Of a stretch of 64,000 nucleotides of DNA, positions 48,510 through 56,698 are shown piece by piece; position 1 is the first letter of the stretch, and every line of letters begins with the position of its first letter. The translations under genes and the position numbers were made by a program. This DNA is from Paracoccaceae bacterium. Its GTDB lineage: Bacteria > Pseudomonadota > Alphaproteobacteria > Rhodobacterales > Rhodobacteraceae. The stretch spans positions 62,001-126,000 of the forward strand of contig JALUYI010000052.1 in assembly GCA_027013095.1 (NCBI GenBank). Direction: 5' to 3'. The notes under the pieces are model-generated. The model worked only from the letters and a program-made list of their open reading frames with translations. It made no database searches and was not told the origin of the DNA.

Positions 48510-49954
48510 TGACTCCGCGGTTCAAATATTTCGTTGTTTATGCCGCGATGCGGACCGGCTCGAATTTTCTTGAGGCGAATATCAACCGCTTTGACGATCT
48601 GAAAAGCTATGGCGAGTTGTTTAACCCCTATTTTATCGGTGGTGCCAAAAAGGACAGCCTGCTGGGGCTGACCATGAAAGAGCGCAACAAGGATCCGTTC
48701 CGTCTGATTGAGGCGATAAAAAAAGACGCGGGTGACGCAATGCCGGGGTTTCGGTTCTTTCATGACCACGATCCGCGTATCCTGCAGGCGACGCTGGCGG
48801 ACGCGGATTGTGGTAAGGTCATTCTGATTCGAAATCCGCTGGAATGTTATGTTTCGCGCAAGATCGCCGCCCAGACCGGCCAGTGGCGGTTGACTAACCT
48901 CAAGCATGAAACAACGGCAAAGATCGTCTTTGATGCCAGAGAGTTCGAGGAATATCTAAGCGATGTTCAGGATTTTCAACAACTTTTGCTGGCGGGGCTG
49001 CAGGCAACCGGACAGACCGCATTTTATATTAATTACGAAGACCTTCATACGCTTGAGGTGCTGAACGGCTTGGGGAAATACCTTGGCTCGGCACATCGGT
49101 TGGAAGCGCTGGATACCAAGGTCAAGAAACAGAATCCAGCGGCGCTGGAAAGCAAGGTGGCGAATTTTGCCGAGATGAAAGAGGCGCTTGGCGAGATGGA
49201 TTTCATGAACCTCTCGCGCACCCCGGATATGGAACCGCGGCGCGGCGCGGGGGTGCCGGGATATCTGGCCGGGCAGAAAACCCCGCTGTTGTTTCTGCCT
49301 GTTCGGGGCACTGGCAAAGCGCGCGTACAAGACTGGCTGGCGCGCCACGAAGCCCGGTTGCAGGGCCAGATTGACGTCGGGTTGAACCAGAAAACCCTAC
49401 GCGCCTGGCGCGAGGCTCACCCCGGATTCCACAGCCTGACCGTCGTTCGCCATCCCGTTTTACGCGTATATTTCACCTTTTGCGAATATATTCTGTCCCG
49501 CAAACACGGGGCCTATCGCGACCTGCGCGAGGCGATTATCCGAAATTTTCAGGTTCACATCCCGAAAAAGGGCGCCGAGGCGCCGGGCTATGATCTGGAC
49601 AGTCACAGGGCAGCGTTTCTGGCGTTCCTGAAATTTGTCAAGGCAAATCTGTCCCGGCAGACCACACTCAGGATCGACCCGGCCTGGGCCAGTCAGACGG
49701 CGATCATTCGCGGTATCAGCAACGTGGTTCTGCCACGTCATATCCTGCGCGAGGACAATCTGGCACAGGGCTTGGCTGTGATTGAGACGTTGTGCGGACT
49801 GGAGTCGGTCAATCTTGGCCCGCCCCCGGCTGAGGATTGTCCCTATGGTTTGCAGGATATTTACGACGCTCAGGTCGAATCGCGCGCGCGCGAGATTTAT
49901 GCGCAGGATTACCTGAACTTTGGCTTTGGCGACTGGTCAGATCACGACATTTGA
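48506..49954 (+). CDS. Sulfotransferase-like protein with two sulfotransferase-like halves
   Basis: The 482-residue protein has an N-terminal half with RTGSNFLE (16-23) and VILIRNPLECYVSRK (105-119), matching the 5'-phosphosulfate and 3'-phosphate loops of Stf0/NodH-type PAPS-dependent sulfotransferases. The second half repeats the plan: FLPVRGTGKARVQDWL (263-278) and TVVRHPVLRVYFTF (312-325). Whether both halves are catalytic is open; the second P-loop lacks the usual TS/TT. It is the last gene of the cassette and would use PAPS, whose by-product PAP is removed by CysQ. It converges on ptsN (gap of 30 bases). Confidence 0.75.
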   Translation: MMTPRFKYFVVYAAMRTGSNFLEANINRFDDLKSYGELFNPYFIGGAKKDSLLGLTMKERNKDPFRLIEAIKKDAGDAMPGFRFFHDHDPRILQATLADADCGKVILIRNPLECYVSRKIAAQTGQWRLTNLKHETTAKIVFDAREFEEYLSDVQDFQQLLLAGLQATGQTAFYINYEDLHTLEVLNGLGKYLGSAHRLEALDTKVKKQNPAALESKVANFAEMKEALGEMDFMNLSRTPDMEPRRGAGVPGYLAGQKTPLLFLPVRGTGKARVQDWLARHEARLQGQIDVGLNQKTLRAWREAHPGFHSLTVVRHPVLRVYFTFCEYILSRKHGAYRDLREAIIRNFQVHIPKKGAEAPGYDLDSHRAAFLAFLKFVKANLSRQTTLRIDPAWASQTAIIRGISNVVLPRHILREDNLAQGLAVIETLCGLESVNLGPPPAEDCPYGLQDIYDAQVESRAREIYAQDYLNFGFGDWSDHDI

Positions 49955-49984
49955 GTTACTTGCCCGGATTGATGAACCCCGACC

Positions 49985-50449
49985 CTAGGCGGCCCGGGTT
50001 GCCGCGCTTTCGGTCAGGATGGCAAACAGGGTGGCCTCGTCATCGTTGGCGCGCAGTTTTGAGCGTGTCGCCGGGGCTCGCAAGAGGCGTGAGACGCAGG
50101 CCAGCGCTTTGAGATGTTCCACCCCCGAGTTGGTCGGGGCAAACAGCGCAAACACCAGATCGACCGGCTGGCGGTCCACCGAATCATAGTCCAGCGGTTT
50201 TTCCAGACGAAAGAACACCCCGGCGATCCGGTCCAGATCTTCGAGGCGAGCATGCGGTATGGCGACGCCTTCGCCAACACCCGTCGGGCCTAGGCTTTCG
50301 CGGGCCTGAAGCGCATCAAATGCGGCGTCCTGATCAAACCCGTAAAGCTGGGCAGCGCGTGCAGCGATGTCCTGAAGGACGCGTTTCTTGCTGGCGGGCT
50401 TGCCGACAAAGCGGACGGCCTCGGGCGAGAGGATGTTGGAAAGTTCCAT
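49985..50449 (-). CDS. ptsN: Nitrogen PTS EIIA component PtsN
   Basis: PtsN is the terminal phosphoryl acceptor of the nitrogen-type PTS and regulates many targets by its phosphorylation state. The 154-residue protein has the phosphorylated His66 in GVAIPHARLE. It lies 65 bases after hpf, in the rpoN-hpf-ptsN order known from many proteobacteria. A hairpin lies between hpf and ptsN. Confidence 0.95.
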   Translation of the reverse strand: MELSNILSPEAVRFVGKPASKKRVLQDIAARAAQLYGFDQDAAFDALQARESLGPTGVGEGVAIPHARLEDLDRIAGVFFRLEKPLDYDSVDRQPVDLVFALFAPTNSGVEHLKALACVSRLLRAPATRSKLRANDDEATLFAILTESAATRAA

Positions 50450-50472
50450 GCGTGCGTCTGCTTTTCCTTGGG

Positions 50473-50492
50473 GCTCCGGGTTTCCCCGGAGC
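50473..50492. promoter_or_regulatory. Hairpin between hpf and ptsN
   Basis: GCTCCGGG (50473-50480) and CCCGGAGC (50485-50492) make an eight-base-pair perfect stem with a four-base loop TTTC. On the minus strand, the direction of these genes, no T-run follows, so it is more likely a processing or stability element than a terminator. A run of T's lies downstream only on the plus strand. Confidence 0.4.
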
Positions 50493-50514
50493 TGGTCTCT
50501 TTTTTCTGTCGGCC

Positions 50515-51093
50515 TCAGCCGCTGTTGCTTGGATCAATCCAGCCGATGTTGCCATCGTCGCGTCGGTATACCACATTCAGGTTGCCGCCGCGCTCATTTT
50601 TGAACACCAATACCGGCGCACCGTTCAGTTCCATCTGCATCACCGCTTCGCCGACGCTGAGCGAATTGATTCGCGTCTCCATTTCGGCGACGATGATGGG
50701 TTGTAATGTTTCCGGCTCGGGCTGATCCTCTTCATCCTTTGATCCGGCGAGGATATAGGACGAAGCCATCAGAGATTCAACCGGCGATTCCCGGTCCCGG
50801 TAATGGTCTTTCAGCCGCCGTTTATAGCGCCGCAGTTGTTTGTCGATCTTTTCGCCGCATTTGTCGAAGGCCTCGTAAACGTCAAAGGCCCGCGCCTTGG
50901 CCTGAGTCGTCAAGCCGCTGGACAGGTGGACCGTCGCCTCGCAGACGAATTCTCCGGCGTCCTTGGAGAAGATAACAGTGCCGTCGGTCGGACGCCCGGC
51001 GTATTTTTCGATGATGCTGCCCAGTTCGGTTTGAACATGGCTGCTGAGGGCGCTGCCGATATCGATTTGCTTGCCACTAACCTGATAGCGCAT
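50515..51093 (-). CDS. hpf: Ribosome hibernation promoting factor (long HPF/YfiA)
   Basis: HPF binds 30S subunits and makes 100S ribosome dimers in stationary phase. The 192-residue protein has the N-terminal ribosome-binding domain (about 1-105), a linker (about 106-130) and a C-terminal dimer domain with ALVFKNERGGNLNVVYRR-like text (about 165-192), i.e. the long form. The start at 51093 (MRYQVSGKQIDIG) is chosen; the frame extends to 51180. It lies between rpoN and ptsN. Confidence 0.94.
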   Translation of the reverse strand: MRYQVSGKQIDIGSALSSHVQTELGSIIEKYAGRPTDGTVIFSKDAGEFVCEATVHLSSGLTTQAKARAFDVYEAFDKCGEKIDKQLRRYKRRLKDHYRDRESPVESLMASSYILAGSKDEEDQPEPETLQPIIVAEMETRINSLSVGEAVMQMELNGAPVLVFKNERGGNLNVVYRRDDGNIGWIDPSNSG

Positions 51094-51192
51094 TTTATCT
51101 CTCCTTCTTGTAATGGGGATTTTTGGGCCGCTCGGCCCGGCATGCCAGAGGATTTTTCCGGGGTAATTCCAGATTTCCACGGGGCTTGGGCA

Positions 51193-52473
51193 TCAAAGAA
51201 ACCGCTTTGATTTTCGTCGTTCTGTGGATGACGGAATCTTCAGGCATTGTCTGTATTTGGCTACAGTCCGACGGGCGATGTCAACACCGCTTTGCCGAAG
51301 AATGGCAGAGATTTCGGCGTCTGACAGGATTTTGTCCCGCACTTCGGTGGCGATCAACTGGGCGATCTGCTGCTTTATGCCATGCGATGAGGTTTTTTTC
51401 CGGCCGTCGGAAAGGGGAACCGAAGTGGGAAAGAAAAACCCCAACGGATAGACGCCTTGCGCACATTCCAGCGACTTATTCGAGATCGCCCGGCTGACGG
51501 TCGAGGGGTGCAAATTCAGTCGGGAGGCCAGTTGGCGTCGGGTCAGCGGTATCAGGGCGGATTCGGGGTCGAGGAAAAACCGGGCCTGGATTTCAACGAT
51601 GGCCGTTGCCGCCCGCAGAATGGTTCTGGAGCGCTGTTCGAGCGCGCGGATCAGGGCCTGAGCGCGGCTTTTTTGGGCTAGAAACGCCGCTGATGTCGTC
51701 TTGTTGACCTGTGATATCAAGCTGTTGTCCAGTTTCAGCGAAAAAGCGGCCGAGCCGATCAGGGCGACCTCAAGCGAGCCATCCTGTTTTTTCGTGACTG
51801 AAATATCGGGCCGCCGAAAATTGACGTCCTTTTGCCCAACCCCGGCGGCGGGGTTGGCGGTCAGGCTGTGCAGCAGGTCGGCGAGTTTCAGGATCTCGTC
51901 CCGGGGTTGGCCGGATAGCTTGGCGAGGGTGTCCCAGTCACGCGCCGCAAACAGCGGCAAATGTTCGGTGATCAGCTGGCGGGTGGCCAAAGGCTGGTTC
52001 ATGTCCCGCAACTGCAGGCCAAGGCACTCGGCAAGGTTGCGGGCGCCGATTCCCGGCGGATCGCAGGATTGCAACAGGACAATCGCGGCGTTCACCGTGG
52101 GCAGCGAAAGGCCGTGGTTTTGGGCTATGGCCTCGGGGCTGTCCTGAATATAGCCGCGCTCATCCAGATCATGCGCCAGATAGGTGGCAAGGGCGCGAAT
52201 CGGGGCGGGCGCGGTTTCCAGCGCGATCTGCCTCGACAGGTAATCCGCCAGCGATACCGTTTCGGCAACGGTCTCCAGCGCAAAGTCATAGTCATTTGCC
52301 GCCCGACTGGTGGTCGGCTGGGCCAGCAGCATCGGGTTTTCGGCCAGTTCGGTCTTGACGAGTGTTTCCAGTTCAAGCGCCGGCATTTGCAGGATCGTCA
52401 GGGACTGGCGCAATCCCGGTGTCAGGGTCAGGCGCTGGGTCTGGCTGAGCCTGAGGCCGGGTTTCAGGGCCAT
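51193..52473 (-). CDS. rpoN: RNA polymerase sigma-54 factor RpoN
   Basis: RpoN directs transcription from -24/-12 promoters, for nitrogen and other functions, with AAA+ activators. The 426-residue protein has the Gln-rich activator-responding start (QTQRLTLTPGLRQSLTILQMP), a core-binding middle and a C-terminal DNA-binding part ending in the RpoN box ARRTVAKYRQ (400-409). It is shorter than the E. coli protein because the acidic region II is short. It lies downstream of lptB and upstream of hpf. Confidence 0.95.
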   Translation of the reverse strand: MALKPGLRLSQTQRLTLTPGLRQSLTILQMPALELETLVKTELAENPMLLAQPTTSRAANDYDFALETVAETVSLADYLSRQIALETAPAPIRALATYLAHDLDERGYIQDSPEAIAQNHGLSLPTVNAAIVLLQSCDPPGIGARNLAECLGLQLRDMNQPLATRQLITEHLPLFAARDWDTLAKLSGQPRDEILKLADLLHSLTANPAAGVGQKDVNFRRPDISVTKKQDGSLEVALIGSAAFSLKLDNSLISQVNKTTSAAFLAQKSRAQALIRALEQRSRTILRAATAIVEIQARFFLDPESALIPLTRRQLASRLNLHPSTVSRAISNKSLECAQGVYPLGFFFPTSVPLSDGRKKTSSHGIKQQIAQLIATEVRDKILSDAEISAILRQSGVDIARRTVAKYRQCLKIPSSTERRKSKRFL

Positions 52474-52497
52474 GTCGCGGCTCCTTTTCGTGATGGC

Positions 52498-53271
52498 CTA
52501 ATGAATCTGAAAGTTCTGGCCAAGATAGACGCGCCGCACATTTTCGTCCTGAACGACCTCGCTGGCGGTGCCGCTCATCAGAACGTGACCGTCGTGCAGG
52601 ATATAGGCGCGCTCAACAATGCCGAGGGTTTCGCGCACGTTGTGGTCGGTGATCAGAACGCCGATCCCGCGGTTCTTGAGCTGTGAAACAAGTTTACGGA
52701 TATCGGCAACGGCGATGGGGTCGACGCCGGCAAAGGGTTCATCCAGCAACATGTATTTGGGATCGCTGGCCAAACAGCGGGCGATTTCGACCCGGCGCCG
52801 CTCACCCCCGGACAGCGACAGCGCGGGCGAGTGGCGCAGATGCTCGATCGAGAATTCACCCAACAGTTCCTCGAGGCGCTCATGGCGGCGGATGCGGCTT
52901 TTTTCGCGCAGTTCCAGAACCGCCGCGATGTTGTTTTCAACCGTCATTGCGCGAAAGATCGAGGCCTCTTGCGGCAGATAACCGATGCCCAGACGCGCCC
53001 GGCGATACATGGGCAGATGGGTTACGTCGCGCCCATCGACCATGACCGAGCCGGTTTCCGGGGCAATCAGCCCGGCAATGGCATAGAAACAGGTGGTTTT
53101 TCCCGCCCCGTTGGGGCCGAGAAGGGCAACGACCTCACCCTGATGCAACTCGATCGAGACATCATGGATGACGCGCCGTTTCTTGTAGCTTTTGCCAAGG
53201 TTTTTCACCACGAGGCCACCTGTGCCGGGCATGACCTGAAAAGACGCGGTATCGGAATCCGGCGGTGTCAT
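52498..53271 (-). CDS. lptB: LPS export ABC transporter ATPase LptB
   Basis: LptB drives LPS extraction from the inner membrane with LptF and LptG. The 257-residue protein has Walker [10 protein letters not shown] (about 53-61), the ABC signature [10 protein letters not shown] and Walker [12 protein letters not shown]. An N-terminal extension of about 20 residues precedes the core. It overlaps lptA by four bases and is 24 bases upstream of rpoN, the order lptA-lptB-rpoN being common. Confidence 0.97.
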   Translation of the reverse strand: MTPPDSDTASFQVMPGTGGLVVKNLGKSYKKRRVIHDVSIELHQGEVVALLGPNGAGKTTCFYAIAGLIAPETGSVMVDGRDVTHLPMYRRARLGIGYLPQEASIFRAMTVENNIAAVLELREKSRIRRHERLEELLGEFSIEHLRHSPALSLSGGERRRVEIARCLASDPKYMLLDEPFAGVDPIAVADIRKLVSQLKNRGIGVLITDHNVRETLGIVERAYILHDGHVLMSGTASEVVQDENVRRVYLGQNFQIH

Positions 53272-53780
53272 TTTGAGCCGCCGGCCTTGAAGATCGTCTT
53301 GACGCGCCCGAGGATTCTGGCCGAGCCGGATTTGAGGTCGATCAGCATTTTTTGTCCAGACAGGGCGTTTTGCCCCTGCGTCAGCAGGACATTGCCGATC
53401 AGGGTGATGTTGGCTTTCTTGATCGAATAGATCGCTTTTTCGGCCTCGGCTGCCTCGGCACCGCTGACCAGCGTGACATGACCGGTGGCAAACATGCGGG
53501 CGATCTTGCCGGTTTTCTGGTCCTGTTTTGAATCGTATTCCACCACCATCTTGTCGGCGGTCAGGCGCATCTCGGCCTGTCCGGCAACCACGTTGCCTAC
53601 GAACTCGGCCTGGCCTTCGTTCTGGCTGACCGAAAAGCTGTCGGCAGTGATCTCGATCGGTTTGGTCGAATCGTGATGCGTAATTCCGAACGGAACCGAT
53701 GTGCCCTGCGCCAGCACGGCCCCGGAAAAAATGGCCATAAGGACAAGTGCGCCTGCAAAGCTGTTGGAAAATAACTTCAT
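53268..53780 (-). CDS. lptA: LPS transport periplasmic protein LptA
   Basis: LptA is the periplasmic bridge that carries LPS to the outer membrane. The 170-residue protein has a signal peptide ([15 protein letters not shown]) and the OstA-like beta-jellyroll region with [21 protein letters not shown] and MVVEYDSKQ. It lies 16 bases after lptC and overlaps lptB by four bases. Confidence 0.93.
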   Translation of the reverse strand: MKLFSNSFAGALVLMAIFSGAVLAQGTSVPFGITHHDSTKPIEITADSFSVSQNEGQAEFVGNVVAGQAEMRLTADKMVVEYDSKQDQKTGKIARMFATGHVTLVSGAEAAEAEKAIYSIKKANITLIGNVLLTQGQNALSGQKMLIDLKSGSARILGRVKTIFKAGGSK

Positions 53781-53796
53781 TTTGATCCGTCCGCGG

Positions 53797-54414
53797 TTAC
53801 TTGTTGGGGTTATATACCAGCTTTACCCCTTGTTTGAACACCAGAAGATAGCCTTTGGTTTTTTTGCCCTTATCGGCAGGTTCGGCGGTCAGGTGCAGAT
53901 TGCCGGCGGTGATCGTTCCCAGCGGGCCGGTGGCGATGATCTTGCCGTCGCTCTGAACGTCTACCTTGTCCAGAACAAAGCGCATGCCGCGGGTTTTAAC
54001 CGTGTAGCCGCCCGACGTCGCCAGTGTTATGCCGCCAGACAGCACCGCGATGCGCCGGAGCGAATCGACCATGCCTGCCTTTGCGTGCACCTGAATCGTT
54101 CCACCGTTTGGCAGCTCGATATGGGCCGACAGGCGGGTTGCGTCAAAGGCGCCGTTCGCGCGTGGGCTGGCCTCTTTTGCCGACAGGACGATCGCCGCGC
54201 CCGAGGGGGTCATTCCGGCGACACGCGGGCCGGTGATCTGCTCTTTTGAGCCAAATTCAGCTTGGGTGCCGTTGATCAGGCGCACCCCTTGTCCGATGTC
54301 GCGGGTTTTGGAAAACAGAAACAGCGAGCTGAGAATTGCCAAGCCGGCCAGTGGCAGGATAATCTTGGCCCAGGCAACGAAACGCGAGTAGAGGTTTTCG
54401 TAGCGCGCGGCCAT
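53797..54414 (-). CDS. lptC: LPS export protein LptC
   Basis: LptC receives LPS at the inner membrane. The 205-residue protein has one N-terminal membrane helix (AWAKIILPLAGLAILSSLFLF) and an LptA-like periplasmic domain, with motifs LSGGITLATSGGYTVKTR and GTITAGNLHL. The start at 54414 puts the helix near the N-terminus; the frame extends to 54438. It overlaps the kdsD stop by one base. Confidence 0.9.
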   Translation of the reverse strand: MAARYENLYSRFVAWAKIILPLAGLAILSSLFLFSKTRDIGQGVRLINGTQAEFGSKEQITGPRVAGMTPSGAAIVLSAKEASPRANGAFDATRLSAHIELPNGGTIQVHAKAGMVDSLRRIAVLSGGITLATSGGYTVKTRGMRFVLDKVDVQSDGKIIATGPLGTITAGNLHLTAEPADKGKKTKGYLLVFKQGVKLVYNPNK

Positions 54415-55385
54415 CACCCCACCCCGGCGCGCAGGCAATCGTGGATATGGAGGATGCCGCAGGGGGTATCTAGGCCCTGTTCGCGCACGAATAAGGTGGT
54501 GATCTTGCGCTGGTTCATGGTGGCCAGCGCCTCTTCGGCCAGACTGTCTGGGGCCACGGTTTGCGGATTTTTGGTCATGACCTCGCGGGCGCTACACTGC
54601 ATCAGCCCGTCAAGGTGACGCCTGAGGTCGCCATCGGTGATAATTCCGACCAGATTGCCGTTATCGATCACACCGGCGACGCCGAAACCTTTTTGGCTGA
54701 TGACCAAAAGGGCCTCACCCATCGGCGTATCGGGTTTGACCAGCGGCATGGCCGCCCCGGCGTGCATGAGGTCGGCAACCTTTGAGAGGCGCGCCCCCAG
54801 CTTGCCGCCGGGGTGAAACTGGCGAAAGTTTTCGGGGGTAAAATCGCGCCGCTCCATCAGGGCAATGGCCAGCGCGTCGCCGAGCGCCAGCGTCATTGTC
54901 GTTGATGTCGTCGGAACGATGCCGGAATCGCAGGCCTCGGGGGCGTCGGGCAGGAGCAGCGCGATATCGGATTGGCGTAACAATGTGCTGTTCTTTTTGC
55001 CGGCAACCCCGACCATCGGGATTTGAAACCGGCGGGTATAGGCGATGATGTCGGCCAGTTCGGGGGTCTCACCCGAGTTTGACAGAACCAGCGTCACGTC
55101 TCCGGCGGCCATCATGCCAAGGTCACCGTGACTGGCTTCGGCGGGGTGGACGAAATGCGCCGGTGTGCCGGTCGAGGCCAGAGTTGCGGCGATCTTGCGG
55201 GCAATATGACCCGATTTTCCCATGCCGCTGACGATCACGCGGCCCTTGGCGCCCAGCAACAGATCGACCGCGGCGGCAAAGGAGTCGTCAAGCGAGTCCG
55301 CCAGAAGGCCCAGCGCGGCAGCCTCTTGGGCGATCACGTGGCGCCCGACGCTGAGGGTGTCTTGTTTGTCGGCGGTTTCGGTCAT
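54414..55385 (-). CDS. kdsD: Arabinose-5-phosphate isomerase (KpsF/KdsD)
   Basis: KdsD isomerises ribulose-5-phosphate to arabinose-5-phosphate, the first step of KDO synthesis. The 323-residue protein has a SIS domain with SGMGKSGHIARKIAATLAST and the HPAEASHGDLGM motif, followed by two CBS domains (about 205-323). The step after KdsD and before KdsB links it to kdsB at 40.4 kb. It lies 10 bases downstream of rnd. Confidence 0.95.
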   Translation of the reverse strand: MTETADKQDTLSVGRHVIAQEAAALGLLADSLDDSFAAAVDLLLGAKGRVIVSGMGKSGHIARKIAATLASTGTPAHFVHPAEASHGDLGMMAAGDVTLVLSNSGETPELADIIAYTRRFQIPMVGVAGKKNSTLLRQSDIALLLPDAPEACDSGIVPTTSTTMTLALGDALAIALMERRDFTPENFRQFHPGGKLGARLSKVADLMHAGAAMPLVKPDTPMGEALLVISQKGFGVAGVIDNGNLVGIITDGDLRRHLDGLMQCSAREVMTKNPQTVAPDSLAEEALATMNQRKITTLFVREQGLDTPCGILHIHDCLRAGVG

Positions 55386-55394
55386 GTCCGGCCT

Positions 55395-56006
55395 TTAATG
55401 GGCAAAAATATCGGTTTCGGGCCAGCCTTGCAGGTCCAGCTCGGCGCGGTGCGGAAGAAAATCAAAACAGGCATTGGCCAGATCGGTGCGTCCTTCGCGG
55501 GCCAGCATCTTGTCCAGCACCGTTTTCAGGCGATGGAGATACAGTACGTCCGATGCCGCATAGGCAATCTGCGCATCGCTCAGCACATCTGCACCCCAGT
55601 CTGAACTTTGTTGCTGTTTGGAAATATCCACGGCCAGTAACTCTTGCAGCAGATTTTTCAGCCCGTGCCGGTCGGTGTAGGTGCGCACCAGCTTTGAGGC
55701 GATCTTGGTGCAATAGACCGGCGCGGCCAAAACCCCGAAACGGTGCTTCATTACGGCGATGTCAAAGCGGCCGAAATGGAACAGTTTCAGGACCTTGGGA
55801 TCGGCCAGAAGGCGGGTCAGATTGGGGGCCGTTGTCTGGGATTGGGCGATTTGCACCACATGGCCGTCGCCGTCGCCCGAGGACAGCTGCACCACGCACA
55901 GGCGATCACGGTGCGGATGCAGCCCCATGGTTTCGCAATCAATGGCCACCACCGGCCCAAGGTCCAGATCATCGGGTAAGTCGCCGTGGTAAAGATGGTT
56001 GGCCAT
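55395..56006 (-). CDS. rnd: Ribonuclease D-like 3'-5' exonuclease
   Basis: The 203-residue protein is the short alphaproteobacterial RNase D form: VAIDCETMGLHPHRDRL (DEDD first motif), KLFHFGRFDIAVM and the third motif around YAASDVLYLHRLK. It lacks the HRDC domain of E. coli RNase D. RNase D enzymes trim tRNA and other 3' ends. The start at 56006 is preferred (MANHLYHGDLPDDLDL) over 56075. It heads the leftward kdsD-lptCAB-rpoN run. Confidence 0.92.
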   Translation of the reverse strand: MANHLYHGDLPDDLDLGPVVAIDCETMGLHPHRDRLCVVQLSSGDGDGHVVQIAQSQTTAPNLTRLLADPKVLKLFHFGRFDIAVMKHRFGVLAAPVYCTKIASKLVRTYTDRHGLKNLLQELLAVDISKQQQSSDWGADVLSDAQIAYAASDVLYLHRLKTVLDKMLAREGRTDLANACFDFLPHRAELDLQGWPETDIFAH

Positions 56007-56126
56007 GGGCCGGCACTCCTCGCTTTTTTGGTCTTTGCGGTTGCGGGGCGTGGTCCGTGTCAGGGCGGCGCCCACCGTTTTTGCTGTCTTATAAGAGGGG
56101 CGGGAAAATTGCCACCGATAACCGGG

Positions 56127-56435
56127 CTATCCGTGGGCAAAGAGCCTTGAGTGCCGCTCGATCCGGCGCAGCTGGCTGGCAACGTCCCGCAGCTTCAGGG
56201 TTACCGGGTCAAGGGTCATCACCATCAGGCCGATGCGCTGGGCCGAGGTTGGCGTCGTGTAGGCGGACAATTGGGCGCGATAGGCGGCCTCGCCCATGTC
56301 GAACAGGATCAGGGCTTTCATCACCACAACCAGCAGGACGACCTTGTCAACAGCCAGCCAAACCATCCGCGCGCGCAGGATCAGGCGCCAGATGGCGGCC
56401 AGTGATTCGCTGGATGATCCCGTCCTGTTCGTCAA
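56127..56435 (-). CDS. Small hypothetical membrane protein
   Basis: A 102-residue product with one hydrophobic stretch (MVWLAVDKVVLLVVVMKALILF, split at the middle Lys) and a C-terminal amphipathic end. It starts with TTG at 56435, preceded eight bases upstream by AGGAG, a good ribosome-binding site. I do not recognise a family. It lies between rnd and the divergent histidine kinase, so it could be linked to either. A chance frame cannot be excluded. Confidence 0.45.
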   Translation of the reverse strand: MTNRTGSSSESLAAIWRLILRARMVWLAVDKVVLLVVVMKALILFDMGEAAYRAQLSAYTTPTSAQRIGLMVMTLDPVTLKLRDVASQLRRIERHSRLFAHG

Positions 56436-56698
56436 GGCGTGCGCTCCTGCTGCGGTATTGCGATCTCGTCCTCAGGAGGAGCATGGATTCAAGGCGCGAT
56501 TGTGACCACGGATCGGCGCCGCAGATTTTCGGCCATGATCCGCCGGAAATGCGTGTAACTGCCCGTTTGGTAACGGATAATAAGGGGATTTGCGCCATAT
56601 TGTTGACGCGATTTTGTGTTTCTCTGCTTTCAGAACCCACAAGAGAATCATGGGGCGTCGTCAATTGTAACAACTCGTTCAGGAATGGGCGCAGGATC

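Noticed and set aside
55553-56698. A 1244-residue kinase reading frame starting at 55553
   Set aside because: The first 382 codons run antisense to rnd and the small gene at 56127 and are composition artefacts; the kinase helix starts at 56699.
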